From Massilibacillus massiliensis (GTDB taxonomy: Bacteria; Bacillota; Negativicutes; FLKF01), in assembly GCF_900086705.1 (NCBI RefSeq), contig NZ_LT575483.1, forward strand, positions 2,201,894 through 2,265,893: a stretch of 64,000 nt of DNA, given 5' to 3'. Made by a program: the position numbers and the translations under genes. Below are positions 8,406-18,195 of this stretch, in pieces. Position 1 is the first letter of the stretch. Every line of letters begins with the position of its first letter. The notes below the pieces were generated by a model. It saw only the letters and a list, made by a program, of their open reading frames with translations. It was not told the origin of the DNA and did not search any database.

Positions 8406-10094
8406 ATGAAAATTACAGTAGGAAAAAAGATTACAGGAGGCTTTTTAATTGTTGTAGTACTTGTTGCAATGATGAGCCTGTTTACGTATTTTAAAATAGG
8501 AAATATCAATGATTCTTATGAAGATCTTATTGCGGTAGAGCTGCAAAAGATTGAATTGACGCAAGGGATTTCTCTGGCTGTTGCAAATGAGGCAGTTGCT
8601 ATGCGTCGATTTAATTTTACAGGAGATCTTTCTGATATAGATTTGTTTAATACATATCGTAAAAAAGCGGATGAAGGAATTGCTGAACTAGAGAAAACCA
8701 CAAAGGATGAAAAAGGTAAAAAAATTATCGCAAATATTAAGATTTTGAAGGCAGAATATGAGGGGATCGCCGAAAAATCTATTGCGGCGAAAAAAATAAA
8801 TGATATTGCTATGGTAGGACAATATATGCAGGAAGCCGGAACTCCGTACAAAGCAACTATGGAGTCTGCAGAACAATTTTTGCAAGTTGTCAAAGAAACG
8901 ATTCAAAAAGAACAAAAAGTTCAGTCAGATAAGGCTGATCAGATGCAATCTATGCTGCTGGGCATCAATCTTGTTGTGTTGATTTTTGCCTTAGTACTTG
9001 GTACTTGGATTAGTAAATCAATTGCAGGACCAATTCGCAGACTAACGGTGTCAGCGAATACCTTGGCGGATGGCAATTTACAAGAGGATGACCTTGTAGT
9101 GAATTCAGCCGATGAGATCGGTGAATTGGCAAGTGCTTTTAATCAGATGAAAGATAATCTGCAAACGATAATTCGTAAGGTTATGATTACGACAGAGCAG
9201 GTCGCTGCATCTTCCGAAGAATTGACGGCTAGCGCAGAACAATCTGCACTAGCGACAAATCAGGTAGCTGAGTCTATTTCTGAGGTTGCGCAAGGTGCTG
9301 AAAAACAGGCATCTACAGTGAATGTGACAACGGAAATTGTTGAAGAAATGTCAAATAATATTCAACAAGTCGCAACGAATGCTGATGCTGCTTCGAGTAT
9401 GGCTAACAAGACTTCAGAGGCTGCTGCAGAGGGAGAAAAAGCTGTTGAAGCGGCGATGGATCAGATGCAGAGTATTGAGCATACTGTGGTTAATTCAGCC
9501 GAGGTTGTTACAAAATTAGGACAGCGTTCATCAGAAATCGGGCAAATTGTTGAGACGATCTCTGGAATCGCAGGGCAGACCAATCTATTAGCGTTAAATG
9601 CTGCGATTGAAGCAGCACGGGCAGGTGAACAGGGAAAAGGCTTTGCTGTAGTTGCAGAAGAAGTTAGAAAATTAGCAGAGCAATCACAAGAAGCAGCGCA
9701 TAAAATCGCTACACTTATATCAGAAATACAATCGGAGACAGACAGTGCTGTGAGTGCAATGCAAAAAGGGACACAAGAAGTGAGTTATGGCAGTGAAGTC
9801 GTGAATCATGCAGGTCGTGCCTTCAAAGATATTGTATCTTTGGTTGATGATGTTTCCGCACAACTTGAAGAAAGTAAAGAAGCGATTCAAAAAATGGTAT
9901 TTGGCAGTAAAAAGATTGTTTCTGCGGTACGTGATATTGAGCAAATCAGTCAAAATGCTGCTGCCGAAACCGAAAATGTTTCAGCTGCGACACAGCAGCA
10001 ATCTGCTTCGATGGAAGAAATCGCATCTTCTAGCCAAGCACTGGCAAAAATGGCAGAGGAATTGCAAAATGTCGTTCAAAGATTTAAAATTTAG
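8406..10094 (+). CDS. Methyl-accepting chemotaxis protein under c-di-GMP control
   Basis: A 562-residue chemoreceptor. It has an N-terminal membrane helix, a four-helix-bundle type sensor (about residues 30-180), a second membrane helix (about 182-202), a HAMP domain (about 205-260) and a long cytoplasmic signalling coil. The tip motif, near residues 388-408, includes [21 protein letters not shown] ribosome site (GAAGGGAG) precedes the ATG. The leader carries a c-di-GMP-I riboswitch, so its synthesis is tied to the second messenger. The signal it senses is unknown. Confidence 0.93.
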   Translation: MKITVGKKITGGFLIVVVLVAMMSLFTYFKIGNINDSYEDLIAVELQKIELTQGISLAVANEAVAMRRFNFTGDLSDIDLFNTYRKKADEGIAELEKTTKDEKGKKIIANIKILKAEYEGIAEKSIAAKKINDIAMVGQYMQEAGTPYKATMESAEQFLQVVKETIQKEQKVQSDKADQMQSMLLGINLVVLIFALVLGTWISKSIAGPIRRLTVSANTLADGNLQEDDLVVNSADEIGELASAFNQMKDNLQTIIRKVMITTEQVAASSEELTASAEQSALATNQVAESISEVAQGAEKQASTVNVTTEIVEEMSNNIQQVATNADAASSMANKTSEAAAEGEKAVEAAMDQMQSIEHTVVNSAEVVTKLGQRSSEIGQIVETISGIAGQTNLLALNAAIEAARAGEQGKGFAVVAEEVRKLAEQSQEAAHKIATLISEIQSETDSAVSAMQKGTQEVSYGSEVVNHAGRAFKDIVSLVDDVSAQLEESKEAIQKMVFGSKKIVSAVRDIEQISQNAAAETENVSAATQQQSASMEEIASSSQALAKMAEELQNVVQRFKI

Positions 10095-10196
10095 CGACAT
10101 GGTTTTTCAAAAGTAAAATATGTGGTGCATAAAGTTCCTCTTATCATATTTTTTGTTAAATTATATAGGATAAGAGGAATTTTGCACGTCGCTAAA
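10090..10196 (+). terminator. Terminator structure after the chemoreceptor gene
   Basis: The inner stem TTCCTCTTATC/GATAAGAGGAA (10135-10145 with 10169-10179), extended by GTGCA/TGCAC, is followed by TTTT. An outer perfect 9-bp repeat, TTTAGCGAC (10090-10098, overlapping the stop codon) and GTCGCTAAA (10188-10196), encloses it. Confidence 0.65.
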
Positions 10197-10316
10197 TAAC
10201 AATTTATGGCGAAAGACATACCAAAAGGTGTCCCCTATGTATTTTGATAAAAGTTTATATACAATGATTGCATTTAATGATAAAATGGAGACAAGTTTTA
10301 AGCGAGGTGTAAGGTG

Positions 10317-10589
10317 ATGACCAACGAGGAATTCCAAAGACTCGTATTAGAAAAATTAGGCGGAATAGATACGCGTTTAGATCGCCTAGAAGAGCAAGTT
10401 AGAGAAAATACGGATATTATTAAGGCTGTTCGGCATAATCAAGAGTTTGGTATTGCAAAGTTAGAGGCATTGGAAATGGGGACGGCAAACAAAGAATCCA
10501 TTGTAAAACTGGATGCAAAGTTTGATGTATTGAATGACCGATTGTTTCAACAAGAAGCCGATTTGCGCGTTTTAAAGGCAGTAAAATAA
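10317..10589 (+). CDS. Small coiled-coil protein of unknown function
   Basis: A 90-residue protein with heptad-like spacing and alternating charges (LGGIDTRLDRLEEQVRENTD, and a second stretch near KLDAKFDVLNDRL). It has no membrane segment and no signal peptide. It looks like the short coiled-coil proteins found singly in many Firmicutes, to which I cannot give a function. The ATG at 10317 is preferred over a GTG at 10314 because GAGGTG lies seven bases upstream. It is flanked by terminators, so it is probably a single-gene unit. Confidence 0.65.
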   Translation: MTNEEFQRLVLEKLGGIDTRLDRLEEQVRENTDIIKAVRHNQEFGIAKLEALEMGTANKESIVKLDAKFDVLNDRLFQQEADLRVLKAVK

Positions 10590-10684
10590 AAAAATTAATC
10601 ATTGTAATGCACACAAGGTATTGGCATGGGGCCGATATCTTTATTTTTTGTTTTAATATAGTTACAATTCTAAGACATGAGAAA

Positions 10685-10730
10685 AACTACCTCATAGGCG
10701 TTTTATCGTTTAAGAGGTAGTTTGTTTTTT
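10685..10730. terminator. Terminator between the coiled-coil gene and the convergent aldolase gene
   Basis: AACTACCTC (10685-10693) pairs with GAGGTAGTT (10714-10722) and is followed by TGTTTTTT on the plus strand. It may serve both converging transcripts. Confidence 0.7.
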
Positions 10731-10731
10731 A

Positions 10732-11619
10732 TTATCTATATTTAATTTTGTAAAAATCTAGCATTGTTTTAATCTCTTTCACGATCTCCTCTGTAGGTGC
10801 AATGGACGGTAGTCTTGCATCACCTACAGGAATGCCTGTGAGTGAAATTGCTTTTTTTATGACGGAAGGCACGGTTCCCATATGCAGTACATGGCGTAAT
10901 TTTTCAATGGATTGTTGACTTTTCTCTGCGGCCTCGATATTACCAGCTTTAAAGTTTTTATAGATTGAAATATCCAGCTCTGTAATTAAATTAGAAGTAG
11001 CAGCAATCGCGGCAGTCGCGCCGAGTTTGAAAGCGGGGAGAATAAGCGAATCGGAACCAGTGATTACGGAAAAAGCTTGATTCTTTGTAAGTTCTATATA
11101 TTTTTTCATATTTTCGAGTTTTCCACTGCTATCTTTTATGGCAATAATATTTTTAACTCTAGCTAGTTCTGTAACTGTTTCTGGCTCGAGATTTATGCCA
11201 GTATTTTTAGGAATATTATACATTACAATGGGGATAGATACTGCGTCTGCGATTGCTTGATAATGTCGAAGAAGTTCGGCTTGAGACGGTACGATAAAAT
11301 AGGGTGTTATGACAGATAAGGCATCGGCGCCCAGTGTCTCCATTTTTTTTGATAAGGTGATGACTTGGCTGGTGCTGTTTCCTCCTGTTCCAACAAAAAC
11401 AGGTACACGTTTGTTGGCTGTTTTTATGACCGTTTCGGCGAATTTAAGTTTTTCTTCTTCATTAAGTACGTGAAACTCACCGTTAGAGCCGAGTATGAAC
11501 AGACCATTTATACCTTTATCTATCAGTGTGTTCACGAGTTGTTTTGTTGCTGTTAAATTTAAATTTTGATTTTGGTCAAATGGTGTGACCATCGCTGTGA
11601 TGATTCCTTTGATTTCCAT
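10732..11619 (-). CDS. DapA/NanA-family aldolase (Schiff-base lyase)
   Basis: A 295-residue TIM-barrel enzyme of the dihydrodipicolinate synthase / N-acetylneuraminate lyase family. The Schiff-base lysine is in IIAIKDSSG, the catalytic tyrosine in YNIPKNTG, and GSNGEF replaces the usual GTTGE loop. Length is normal for the family. AAGGAGG precedes the ATG. It is the last gene of a mannose-type PTS operon on the minus strand. That position suggests a catabolic lyase, such as one for a 2-keto-3-deoxy sugar acid or a sialic-acid-like compound, and not lysine biosynthesis. The exact substrate is not readable from sequence. Confidence 0.8.
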   Translation of the reverse strand: MEIKGIITAMVTPFDQNQNLNLTATKQLVNTLIDKGINGLFILGSNGEFHVLNEEEKLKFAETVIKTANKRVPVFVGTGGNSTSQVITLSKKMETLGADALSVITPYFIVPSQAELLRHYQAIADAVSIPIVMYNIPKNTGINLEPETVTELARVKNIIAIKDSSGKLENMKKYIELTKNQAFSVITGSDSLILPAFKLGATAAIAATSNLITELDISIYKNFKAGNIEAAEKSQQSIEKLRHVLHMGTVPSVIKKAISLTGIPVGDARLPSIAPTEEIVKEIKTMLDFYKIKYR

Positions 11620-11631
11620 GGAAAGACCTCC

Positions 11632-12573
11632 TTATATCAATTCATTTTCTAACATTTGCAATAAATTTTTCGTGGCTAAATCAATTGTATTTTTTTCAGC
11701 CGCCAAAGTTAAAGAAGCAATATGGGGTGAAAGAAAAAAATTCTTTAGCGTCAAAAGTTTTGCGTTTTTATCGGGTGGTTCGGTGGCTAAGACATCTGCG
11801 GCTGCGCCGGCGATTTTGTAATCTGCAAGCGCATCGTATAAATCATCTTCATTGATAAGACCGCCGCGTGCCGTATTGATCAAATAAGCAGAATTTTTCA
11901 TCAACGCAAAAGAGGCTTTGTTCATAATGCCTTCGGTATTGGTATTTAGCGGCAGGTGCAAAGAAATATAGTCGCTTTTTCTTAAGACATCGTTAAAGTC
12001 CAAAACATCAATGTTAGATTGTTGTTTTACTTCGTCCTTATCAACAAAAGGATCATAGCCGATCGTTTCCATACCCAGCCCTTGTGTTATAGCGGCAACT
12101 TTGCGACCGATTGCACCGAGCCCAATCAGTCCGATTGTTTTACCGCAAAGTTCATTGCCGGAGTTTTTTTCCCACAGACCAGTTTTGACAGCATTGACGT
12201 TGTCAATGAGGTTGCGAGCCAGCATAAAAAGAAAGCCGACGGTTAATTCTGCAACGGAAGTACTGTTAGAGCCAACCGCTCTTGCAATTTTAATTCCCAA
12301 CTGATTGGCAGTTTCTACATCGATATTATCGATACCGACACCAAATCGTGATATGGCTCGCAGATTTTTTGCTTTTTGTAGCATTGGCTTATCGACAAGA
12401 TCAACGCCGAGAATAATACCTTCCACATCAGAGGCAAGTTTGCAAAATTCTTCATAAGAATAGGGGGCGCCTGTTTGATTTATGATCACCTCATATCCTT
12501 TTGACTGTATGTATTGAACGGACTGATTTCCATACCGAGAAAAAGATCTTGGTGTTATAAGGATTTTTTTCAT
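11632..12573 (-). CDS. D-isomer-specific 2-hydroxyacid dehydrogenase (SerA-like)
   Basis: A 313-residue NAD-dependent dehydrogenase of the phosphoglycerate dehydrogenase family without the C-terminal ACT domain. Seen: FGVGIDNID, the NAD motif GLIGLGAIG, the substrate arginine in NTARGG, the catalytic glutamate in ATEPP and histidine in SPHIAS. It lies 12 bases upstream of the aldolase gene and downstream of the PTS genes, so it probably acts on a 2-keto or 2-hydroxy acid in the same pathway. A role in serine synthesis is unlikely from this context. Confidence 0.82.
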   Translation of the reverse strand: MKKILITPRSFSRYGNQSVQYIQSKGYEVIINQTGAPYSYEEFCKLASDVEGIILGVDLVDKPMLQKAKNLRAISRFGVGIDNIDVETANQLGIKIARAVGSNSTSVAELTVGFLFMLARNLIDNVNAVKTGLWEKNSGNELCGKTIGLIGLGAIGRKVAAITQGLGMETIGYDPFVDKDEVKQQSNIDVLDFNDVLRKSDYISLHLPLNTNTEGIMNKASFALMKNSAYLINTARGGLINEDDLYDALADYKIAGAAADVLATEPPDKNAKLLTLKNFFLSPHIASLTLAAEKNTIDLATKNLLQMLENELI

Positions 12574-12642
12574 ATAATTTCACACCTTTGATTTATAGTC
12601 GTATAAAGTAAATTTACTGTTTAAAATGAGGTTTGTTGTATC

Positions 12643-13515
12643 TTAAAAAAGGCCAATCGCAGCACCAACTAGGCTAAATACGATTAAGAATCCTACGATA
12701 CGAACATATTTTGGCCCAACTTTTAATAAGAAAATATACACGCCCATAACGGCAAGCAGCGGCAGCAGCTTAGGTGCTAAAGAATCAATGAGAGCCTGTA
12801 ATTTCAGCGGTTCTACTGCTGTGTGAATCATGAGTGGGGTTGAAAGTTTGACATAAGAGGCGGACAATGCACCCATCATGAACATACCTAAAACACTGGC
12901 GCTGGTAATGACTTGCTGAATTTTTCCGGATTGTAAGATATCGATAATTGATTTTTTCCCTGTGGAATAGCCTTGATGAAATAATGTGTAGCCAATGATT
13001 GCGGTTGTTGTCGTTTGAATGATGAGTGGCATGAGTGCGGCAATGATAGATCCATTTAAGGCGAAGGGAATAAAGATTCCCATGAGGATTGGCCGCAGTG
13101 TTCCATAATCAAGCGTGTCGCCTATACCGGCAAGCGGTCCCATAAGACCGGTTTTAATACCAACAATCGCTTCCCCGGAGACTGCATCACTATCTTCCTC
13201 ATCGTCATCTTCCGCTTCATTCGCTGCCGCTTTTTCTTCAAGGGCAATCGTGATGCCTGGAATAATGGAGCCCCAGTTCGCTTGTGTATTGAACATGCCT
13301 AGATGCCGCGATAGAGCCGCTGATAAATCTTCTTTCTTTTTATAAAGTTTTTCTAATATTCCTGTCATCGCGCCGCAAAAAGCTAGTGCCTGTAAACGCT
13401 CGTAGTTATTAGATACTTCAGAATAAGCAAACCAACGAATCCATGCTAAAGTGACGTCGCGCTTTGTAATTTTTTCAGGTTGTGAATTTTGTGTGGTTTC
13501 AATTTGCTGTTCCAT
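12643..13515 (-). CDS. PTS EIID component, mannose family
   Basis: A 290-residue membrane protein of the EIID-Man family, with the usual soluble N-terminal half (ITKRDVTLAWIRW, RLQALAFCGAM) and several hydrophobic C-terminal helices. It carries an acidic insert (EAEDDDEEDSD, about residue 100), which is not universal in the family. GAGG precedes the ATG. With the EIIC it forms the membrane part of the transporter. Confidence 0.92.
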   Translation of the reverse strand: MEQQIETTQNSQPEKITKRDVTLAWIRWFAYSEVSNNYERLQALAFCGAMTGILEKLYKKKEDLSAALSRHLGMFNTQANWGSIIPGITIALEEKAAANEAEDDDEEDSDAVSGEAIVGIKTGLMGPLAGIGDTLDYGTLRPILMGIFIPFALNGSIIAALMPLIIQTTTTAIIGYTLFHQGYSTGKKSIIDILQSGKIQQVITSASVLGMFMMGALSASYVKLSTPLMIHTAVEPLKLQALIDSLAPKLLPLLAVMGVYIFLLKVGPKYVRIVGFLIVFSLVGAAIGLF

Positions 13516-13529
13516 AATGATGCCTCCTT

Positions 13530-14264
13530 TTATTGTTTAACTGGCTGAAAATGCGTGTAAAGCATTGCTATACAGAATCCGAAGATTGCAACACCGACTA
13601 CGCTGATACCTGAATAAGCAACAAAGAAAAATCCCATGATAAAAAACGGCAGAAGATTTTTTTTGCCGATGATAACAATTGTTAAGGCAAAGCCCAATGC
13701 TGGCAAAAGACCACCGGCAATGCTGAGTCCTTGTGTAACCCAATGCGGGACATTGCTCATAAAGAGTTGAACGGCATCTACGCCGAATACATTTGCCAAA
13801 AATGCGGGAATAAAACGCAATGGAAATACCATGAGAAGGGGATAAATAAAGGCTAGTCTGCGTATTTTAGCTGCATTTGCTTCTAGCGCGGCTTTATCAG
13901 CGACATGCATAAAACCTGTGCAGAGTGTTCTTCTTAATTGATCAAGCATTACGCCGAGCAGACCGACAGGAACTGCAATTGCAATTGCCATTTCAGGAGA
14001 AACATTTGCCAAGATTGCAATAGGAATTGCGACACAAGCGGCAAGGGCTTCATCAGCAGGAATATTTCCGCCGGGTGCGATTGCTCCTAAATACATCATT
14101 TGCAGGCTGGCACCGGTAATGAGTGCTGTCGTCATATCACCATAAATCAGGCCAATAAAAACAGACAAAGATAATGGTTGGCGGATCAGCATAGACCAGC
14201 CATACCAAATGCGATTCGTTGCTAAAAAATATAAAATTCCAACTAACGCTGCTTGTATAATCAT
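13530..14264 (-). CDS. PTS EIIC component, mannose family
   Basis: A 244-residue hydrophobic protein with the EIIC-Man features LIYGDMTTALITGASLQ and APGGNIPADE. I start it at 14264, because AAAAGGA lies nine bases upstream; an in-frame ATG at 14273 is too close to that site. It is in an operon with EIID 14 bases downstream. Confidence 0.92.
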   Translation of the reverse strand: MIIQAALVGILYFLATNRIWYGWSMLIRQPLSLSVFIGLIYGDMTTALITGASLQMMYLGAIAPGGNIPADEALAACVAIPIAILANVSPEMAIAIAVPVGLLGVMLDQLRRTLCTGFMHVADKAALEANAAKIRRLAFIYPLLMVFPLRFIPAFLANVFGVDAVQLFMSNVPHWVTQGLSIAGGLLPALGFALTIVIIGKKNLLPFFIMGFFFVAYSGISVVGVAIFGFCIAMLYTHFQPVKQ

Positions 14265-14281
14265 CTGAATCATTCCTTTTA

Positions 14282-14767
14282 TTATAATTTTTTCAGGATT
14301 TTTTCTAAGGTTGCGGGCGTTTCCTCTGGAACCGTTTGAAATATAACTTCGATACCTTGTTCTTCAATTGTTGCCAGCGCATCGGCATCTTTTTGATCCA
14401 GTGTAATTTGATTATATACGACTTTTCTTCCAGGTCCGGCACCGAGTCCGCCCACTTGAAGTTTATTGAGCGGAAAGCCTTTCTCTACAGCCTGCAATGC
14501 AGTTTTTACTGTTTTGAAGAGAACGAGTAGCTTTCCTTTGCCTAACTGATCTTTTTCCCAACCGGCTACGGCATCTTCTATAGAGATCATTTCTACCTGC
14601 ACACCCGGTGGTGCTGCCATAACATAAACTTGGCTCATGAAGGGATCTTTTGAAAGTTTATTATCTATGACAAGGATGCGATCAGCGTTTGTTTGTTTTA
14701 ACCAACGGGTAATAACCTGCCCATGGATGAGCCTAAAATCAATTCTTGTAAATACGATTTGTGCCAT
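14282..14767 (-). CDS. PTS EIIB component, mannose family
   Basis: A 161-residue cytoplasmic EIIB with the phospho-histidine in RLIHGQV (about residue 14), as in LevE/ManX. The ATG at 14767 aligns with the usual family start. A GTG at 14776 overlapping the stop of the upstream EIIA gene is the alternative. It receives phosphate from the EIIA at 14773-15189. Confidence 0.92.
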   Translation of the reverse strand: MAQIVFTRIDFRLIHGQVITRWLKQTNADRILVIDNKLSKDPFMSQVYVMAAPPGVQVEMISIEDAVAGWEKDQLGKGKLLVLFKTVKTALQAVEKGFPLNKLQVGGLGAGPGRKVVYNQITLDQKDADALATIEEQGIEVIFQTVPEETPATLEKILKKL

Positions 14768-14772
14768 TTGAA

Positions 14773-15189
14773 TCACGCTTCTTTCGCTTGTATTTTATTA
14801 GGCAGTGTTGCTACGCAGCAGGCTTCGCTGCCAACTTTTTGTACGGCTTCAGCGAGAGCTTTGCCATATAAGGTAGTTCGTAATAGGTCGCCTTCAATAA
14901 TCATTGATAAGTTTAGTCCGCAGATCAGCTGAATATCGTAGGTTTGTGATAAAGCCATAGCGACATTAAAGGGTGTTCCTCCATATAAATCTGTGAGAAT
15001 GAGAACAGGGCTTTGAATTTCATTGAGCTTTTTTTGCACTTGCTGTATGAGAGTTTCTGGTGACATGCCGGGTGCAAGAGAAAAACTTGCTGCATTGTTT
15101 AATTTTCCCATGATCATTTCTGCACTTTCGATGAGTGCTTCTCCTGCATGCCCATGTGTTATGACAAAAATCCATGATTTTTTTCCCAT
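14773..15189 (-). CDS. PTS EIIA component, mannose family
   Basis: A 138-residue EIIA with the active histidine in VITHGHAGEAL (about residue 12) and the family motif DLYGGTPFNVA. Stand-alone EIIA and EIIB genes are typical of LevDEFG-like and DgaABCD-like systems. AAAGGAG precedes the ATG. It is the first gene of the minus-strand operon and follows a sigma-54 promoter (15243-15257). Confidence 0.92.
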   Translation of the reverse strand: MGKKSWIFVITHGHAGEALIESAEMIMGKLNNAASFSLAPGMSPETLIQQVQKKLNEIQSPVLILTDLYGGTPFNVAMALSQTYDIQLICGLNLSMIIEGDLLRTTLYGKALAEAVQKVGSEACCVATLPNKIQAKEA

Positions 15190-15242
15190 CGTATCCGCTC
15201 CTTTCTTCTACTAGTTTGCAAATCCTCACACTGCATTAAAGA

Positions 15243-15257
15243 GCAAGAAGTATGCCA
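15243..15257 (-). promoter_or_regulatory. Sigma-54 promoter of the mannose-family PTS operon
   Basis: Read on the minus strand: TGGCAT (15257-15252), five bases, TTGC (15246-15243), with exact -24/-12 spacing. It lies 54 bases before the EIIA start and immediately downstream of the gene for the LevR-type activator. Confidence 0.85.
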
Positions 15258-15287
15258 ACTAAAGTGCGCGCATTAGAAAATAAAAGA

Positions 15288-15340
15288 AGAAAACGTGTAA
15301 GGCCTGTAAAACATAGTCTTGTCGGCGCTTCACGTTTTCT
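15288..15340 (-). terminator. Terminator after the LevR-type regulator gene
   Basis: AGAAAACGTG/CACGTTTTCT arms (15288-15297 with 15331-15340) enclose a 33-base loop. On the minus strand T-rich sequence follows. It isolates the regulator transcript from the sigma-54 promoter of the PTS operon. Confidence 0.6.
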
Positions 15341-15363
15341 TTTTTTACGAGCATAGTTTTATT

Positions 15364-18195
15364 TTAAACAATTTTATTGATAGTGCGCTCTTCTGTATCG
15401 AGCATATCAATGACATAACAGATCTCTGTATCGGAAATGATCGTACCGAAATTTTCTTCGATTGTTTTGAAAACTTTACGTAAATGATGGTAGAGCTCTT
15501 GATGGTGTGCAATGTGCGTATCGGCGCCCTTATAAGGAAGATATTCTTTGCGGATGGAGCGCTCAATCATGCAAGTGCAATGCATAAAAAATGCCGTCTT
15601 TAAATGATTATTTTTTTCGATACCTGCAAGGGCAACGATTTCTTGTAAAGCTGTTTCTAAGAGTGGATAAGCCTTTTGCGGGTTGAGAAAATCTAAGGTT
15701 TCTTCGATGATATCCATGGTGAGGTTTGGGATCGCCTTTTGTTCAGAACTGATATATTTACCTTCAATCATTGTTCGAATTCGTTCTAACCCATGATCGA
15801 TGACAATTTCATCTGTGGAGATATAAGGAATAGATGGAATTCTTGGATTTAAGCTGCCTACAAATAAAAATATAGTCTCTAATTTTTCATTGCTTAAAGT
15901 TTGGATTTTATCGATTGTCATTGGCTGCACAGTGATATTGCGCTGGATCATATTGGGAATGGAGGTCTGGATGAGTTCGGCAAGTTTAACTGCAGTTCCT
16001 TTTGAAGTCATGCATACAGTAACAATCGTCTTTGCATAAATGCCTGAAAATTCTGTGGGGATTGGCACAGTTGTTGTGGTCCTTTTTGATCCTATGAGTT
16101 CATATAAATCAGCTGTGAGCTGCGGCAAGGTCATGCCGGGAATCAAACTTTTTCGCACCGCATCAAGTGCTAAAGGGGTAGAAACCATATCAATCGTTTC
16201 TACTCTGATACCGGTTCTCTCAGTGATAATTTTATCGAAAGCAGCGAGTGAGCCCATATCAACTAAAAGTAGAACACCATGACCCTCATCAATTGATTTT
16301 ACATAATCCATTGTTTTTTCAAAAATGGTTTCAATTTTTTCATCTAATGCCATATCAATTGCTTTACAATGGTTTGTGCCCAACAAATTATTGCAAACCT
16401 CAGCAATACTAGAAGCAGTGCTGCGTCCATGTGTCACGATTAATACACCGATGTGACGTTCCCTATGCTCTAAATTAACTGTTGTAAGGAACATCGTAAT
16501 GAAAGCTTCTTCAATTTCGGGGATAGAAATTTGCAATAACGATTCCAAGGCACTACGGACTGCTTTAGCCGCTGCATATTCCGTCGGATTTGTTACGGCA
16601 ATTTTTCTGAGGCGTTCCATAGGATAGGTATTGTTTTCTGTTTTTCGTTTGGATAGTGCATCAATGTGCATCGCTAAGGCAATGATTACTTTTTTTTGAA
16701 TTGGTTTTTTTAACATATCAGCTGCGATTTTTAATGCAGATTGTACGGCATCATATACGCGGGGACTGATGAATTTAAATAATTTTTCGTTTTCATGATT
16801 TGATTCATTTGCATCTAATTTATGTAAAAGTTTTTGCAAGTATTTCTCGACAACTTTATTCATTTTTCTGTTGATTTTTTCTTGAGAATATCCACGGTTG
16901 CTGTATAGTTGATACGTTTCAGTCAGTTCAAAATAAACTTTGTCAGAGCCGAGATCATTATCATTTAAGTAGGTTCGATTAAAATTATCTTGGGGAAAAT
17001 CATAATAAGTTTGATGATCGGATCCCATGATTTCAAAGATGCGATTACGTTTTTTCTGATTATGCAATAATCCATTATATACATGTTCGGGTAATAGCGG
17101 GGTATCAATTTCAATTCTAGCTTTTCCATGCGTCTTATATTCAAGAAAGCCGCGCGCACAAATAAGCTGTATATCGCTTTTGAGCTGACCGATATTTCCT
17201 TTGCATTCATAAAGCAGTAATGCTTTCATGACTTCTCGATAAACGCGTATTTTTGCCTGGATGATTTCCGATTGAACAGAAAAAAATTTACTGATAAGTT
17301 CATAACGCTCTTCCAGTGTGCGTTCTGGAAGAGAAGGGAGCTTAATTACCATGGGAATTCGTCGTAGAAATGTCTTTAATAGAACAGATTCTACATCTTC
17401 CGTCGTTGCGGCAATAAAAAGCACATCAGCAGAGCGTGTCGTATTTGTTTCTCCCACGCGACGATATTTATGTTTGTCCATGAGCGTGAACAGCATTTCC
17501 TGCCCTTCAGGCGGGAGGCGATGAACTTCATCTAATAGGAGAATGCCGCCATCTGCTTTTTCAATGAGCCCCGGATTATCTTTCACTGCACTTGTAAAGG
17601 CACCTTTTACATGACCAAACAGCTGAGATAGAATGAGCTGTGGATTATCTGCATACTCTGCACAGTTGAAAATCACAAACTGAGCATCTTCTTTTAGGGT
17701 TTTGGATTGCAAGGCATATTGATACATAATTTCTGCAAAGGTTGTTTTGCCGCTGCCCGTTGGGCCGATTAAAATGGAATGAAGGCCGTGCGGAGGATAA
17801 AAGATCGCCGCTTTTGCTTGTTTTATCGCCAGATCAAGACTCATGTTTGCACCAATGATCTGGTGAAATATATCAAGATCTATTTGAGAAAAATTTGGGC
17901 GGCTGTGGATCATTTCTTGGATAGATTCTACTTCAGTTTTTTCTATAGTTATGTTTCCTAGCAAGTATTCGAGTCGTTTACGGTCAAAAAAATAAACGGG
18001 ATGTCCTTTCACTTTTAGTATCTTTTTTTCTCGTGTTAATTGATTTAAGTCCTTGCTGACATTGTTGCGAATGATGCCGCATATTTTGCTGATTTGTGCT
18101 GCATCAAAGCCGGAAAATCCTTGCTTGAAATTTTCAAGATTAACTTTTTGGCATAATCCATATAGTGCATCATATATCATCTGTTTTCTTGACAT
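15364..18195 (-). CDS. LevR-type sigma-54-dependent PTS activator
   Basis: A 943-residue activator. Order: N-terminal winged-helix region (about 1-75), AAA+ sigma-54 interaction domain (Walker A GPTGSGKTT near residue 140, sigma-54 loop GAFTSA near 200, Walker B LLLDEVHR near 220), PRD1 (about 430-570), EIIA-Man-like domain (VTHGRS near 590), GatB-like segment (about 700-790) and a C-terminal PRD2 (about 815-940). The start is fixed by AAGGAGG five bases before the ATG at 18195; a longer upstream frame lacks such a site. It surely activates the divergent-looking but co-directional PTS operon downstream via the promoter at 15243. The loop has S in place of the usual second G of GAFTGA. Confidence 0.93.
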   Translation of the reverse strand: MSRKQMIYDALYGLCQKVNLENFKQGFSGFDAAQISKICGIIRNNVSKDLNQLTREKKILKVKGHPVYFFDRKRLEYLLGNITIEKTEVESIQEMIHSRPNFSQIDLDIFHQIIGANMSLDLAIKQAKAAIFYPPHGLHSILIGPTGSGKTTFAEIMYQYALQSKTLKEDAQFVIFNCAEYADNPQLILSQLFGHVKGAFTSAVKDNPGLIEKADGGILLLDEVHRLPPEGQEMLFTLMDKHKYRRVGETNTTRSADVLFIAATTEDVESVLLKTFLRRIPMVIKLPSLPERTLEERYELISKFFSVQSEIIQAKIRVYREVMKALLLYECKGNIGQLKSDIQLICARGFLEYKTHGKARIEIDTPLLPEHVYNGLLHNQKKRNRIFEIMGSDHQTYYDFPQDNFNRTYLNDNDLGSDKVYFELTETYQLYSNRGYSQEKINRKMNKVVEKYLQKLLHKLDANESNHENEKLFKFISPRVYDAVQSALKIAADMLKKPIQKKVIIALAMHIDALSKRKTENNTYPMERLRKIAVTNPTEYAAAKAVRSALESLLQISIPEIEEAFITMFLTTVNLEHRERHIGVLIVTHGRSTASSIAEVCNNLLGTNHCKAIDMALDEKIETIFEKTMDYVKSIDEGHGVLLLVDMGSLAAFDKIITERTGIRVETIDMVSTPLALDAVRKSLIPGMTLPQLTADLYELIGSKRTTTTVPIPTEFSGIYAKTIVTVCMTSKGTAVKLAELIQTSIPNMIQRNITVQPMTIDKIQTLSNEKLETIFLFVGSLNPRIPSIPYISTDEIVIDHGLERIRTMIEGKYISSEQKAIPNLTMDIIEETLDFLNPQKAYPLLETALQEIVALAGIEKNNHLKTAFFMHCTCMIERSIRKEYLPYKGADTHIAHHQELYHHLRKVFKTIEENFGTIISDTEICYVIDMLDTEERTINKIV

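Noticed and set aside
10732-11619. Lysine-biosynthetic dapA
   Set aside because: The enzyme family fits, but it is at the end of a sugar PTS operon with no lysine genes nearby and has GSNGEF in the GTTGE loop, so a catabolic lyase is more likely.
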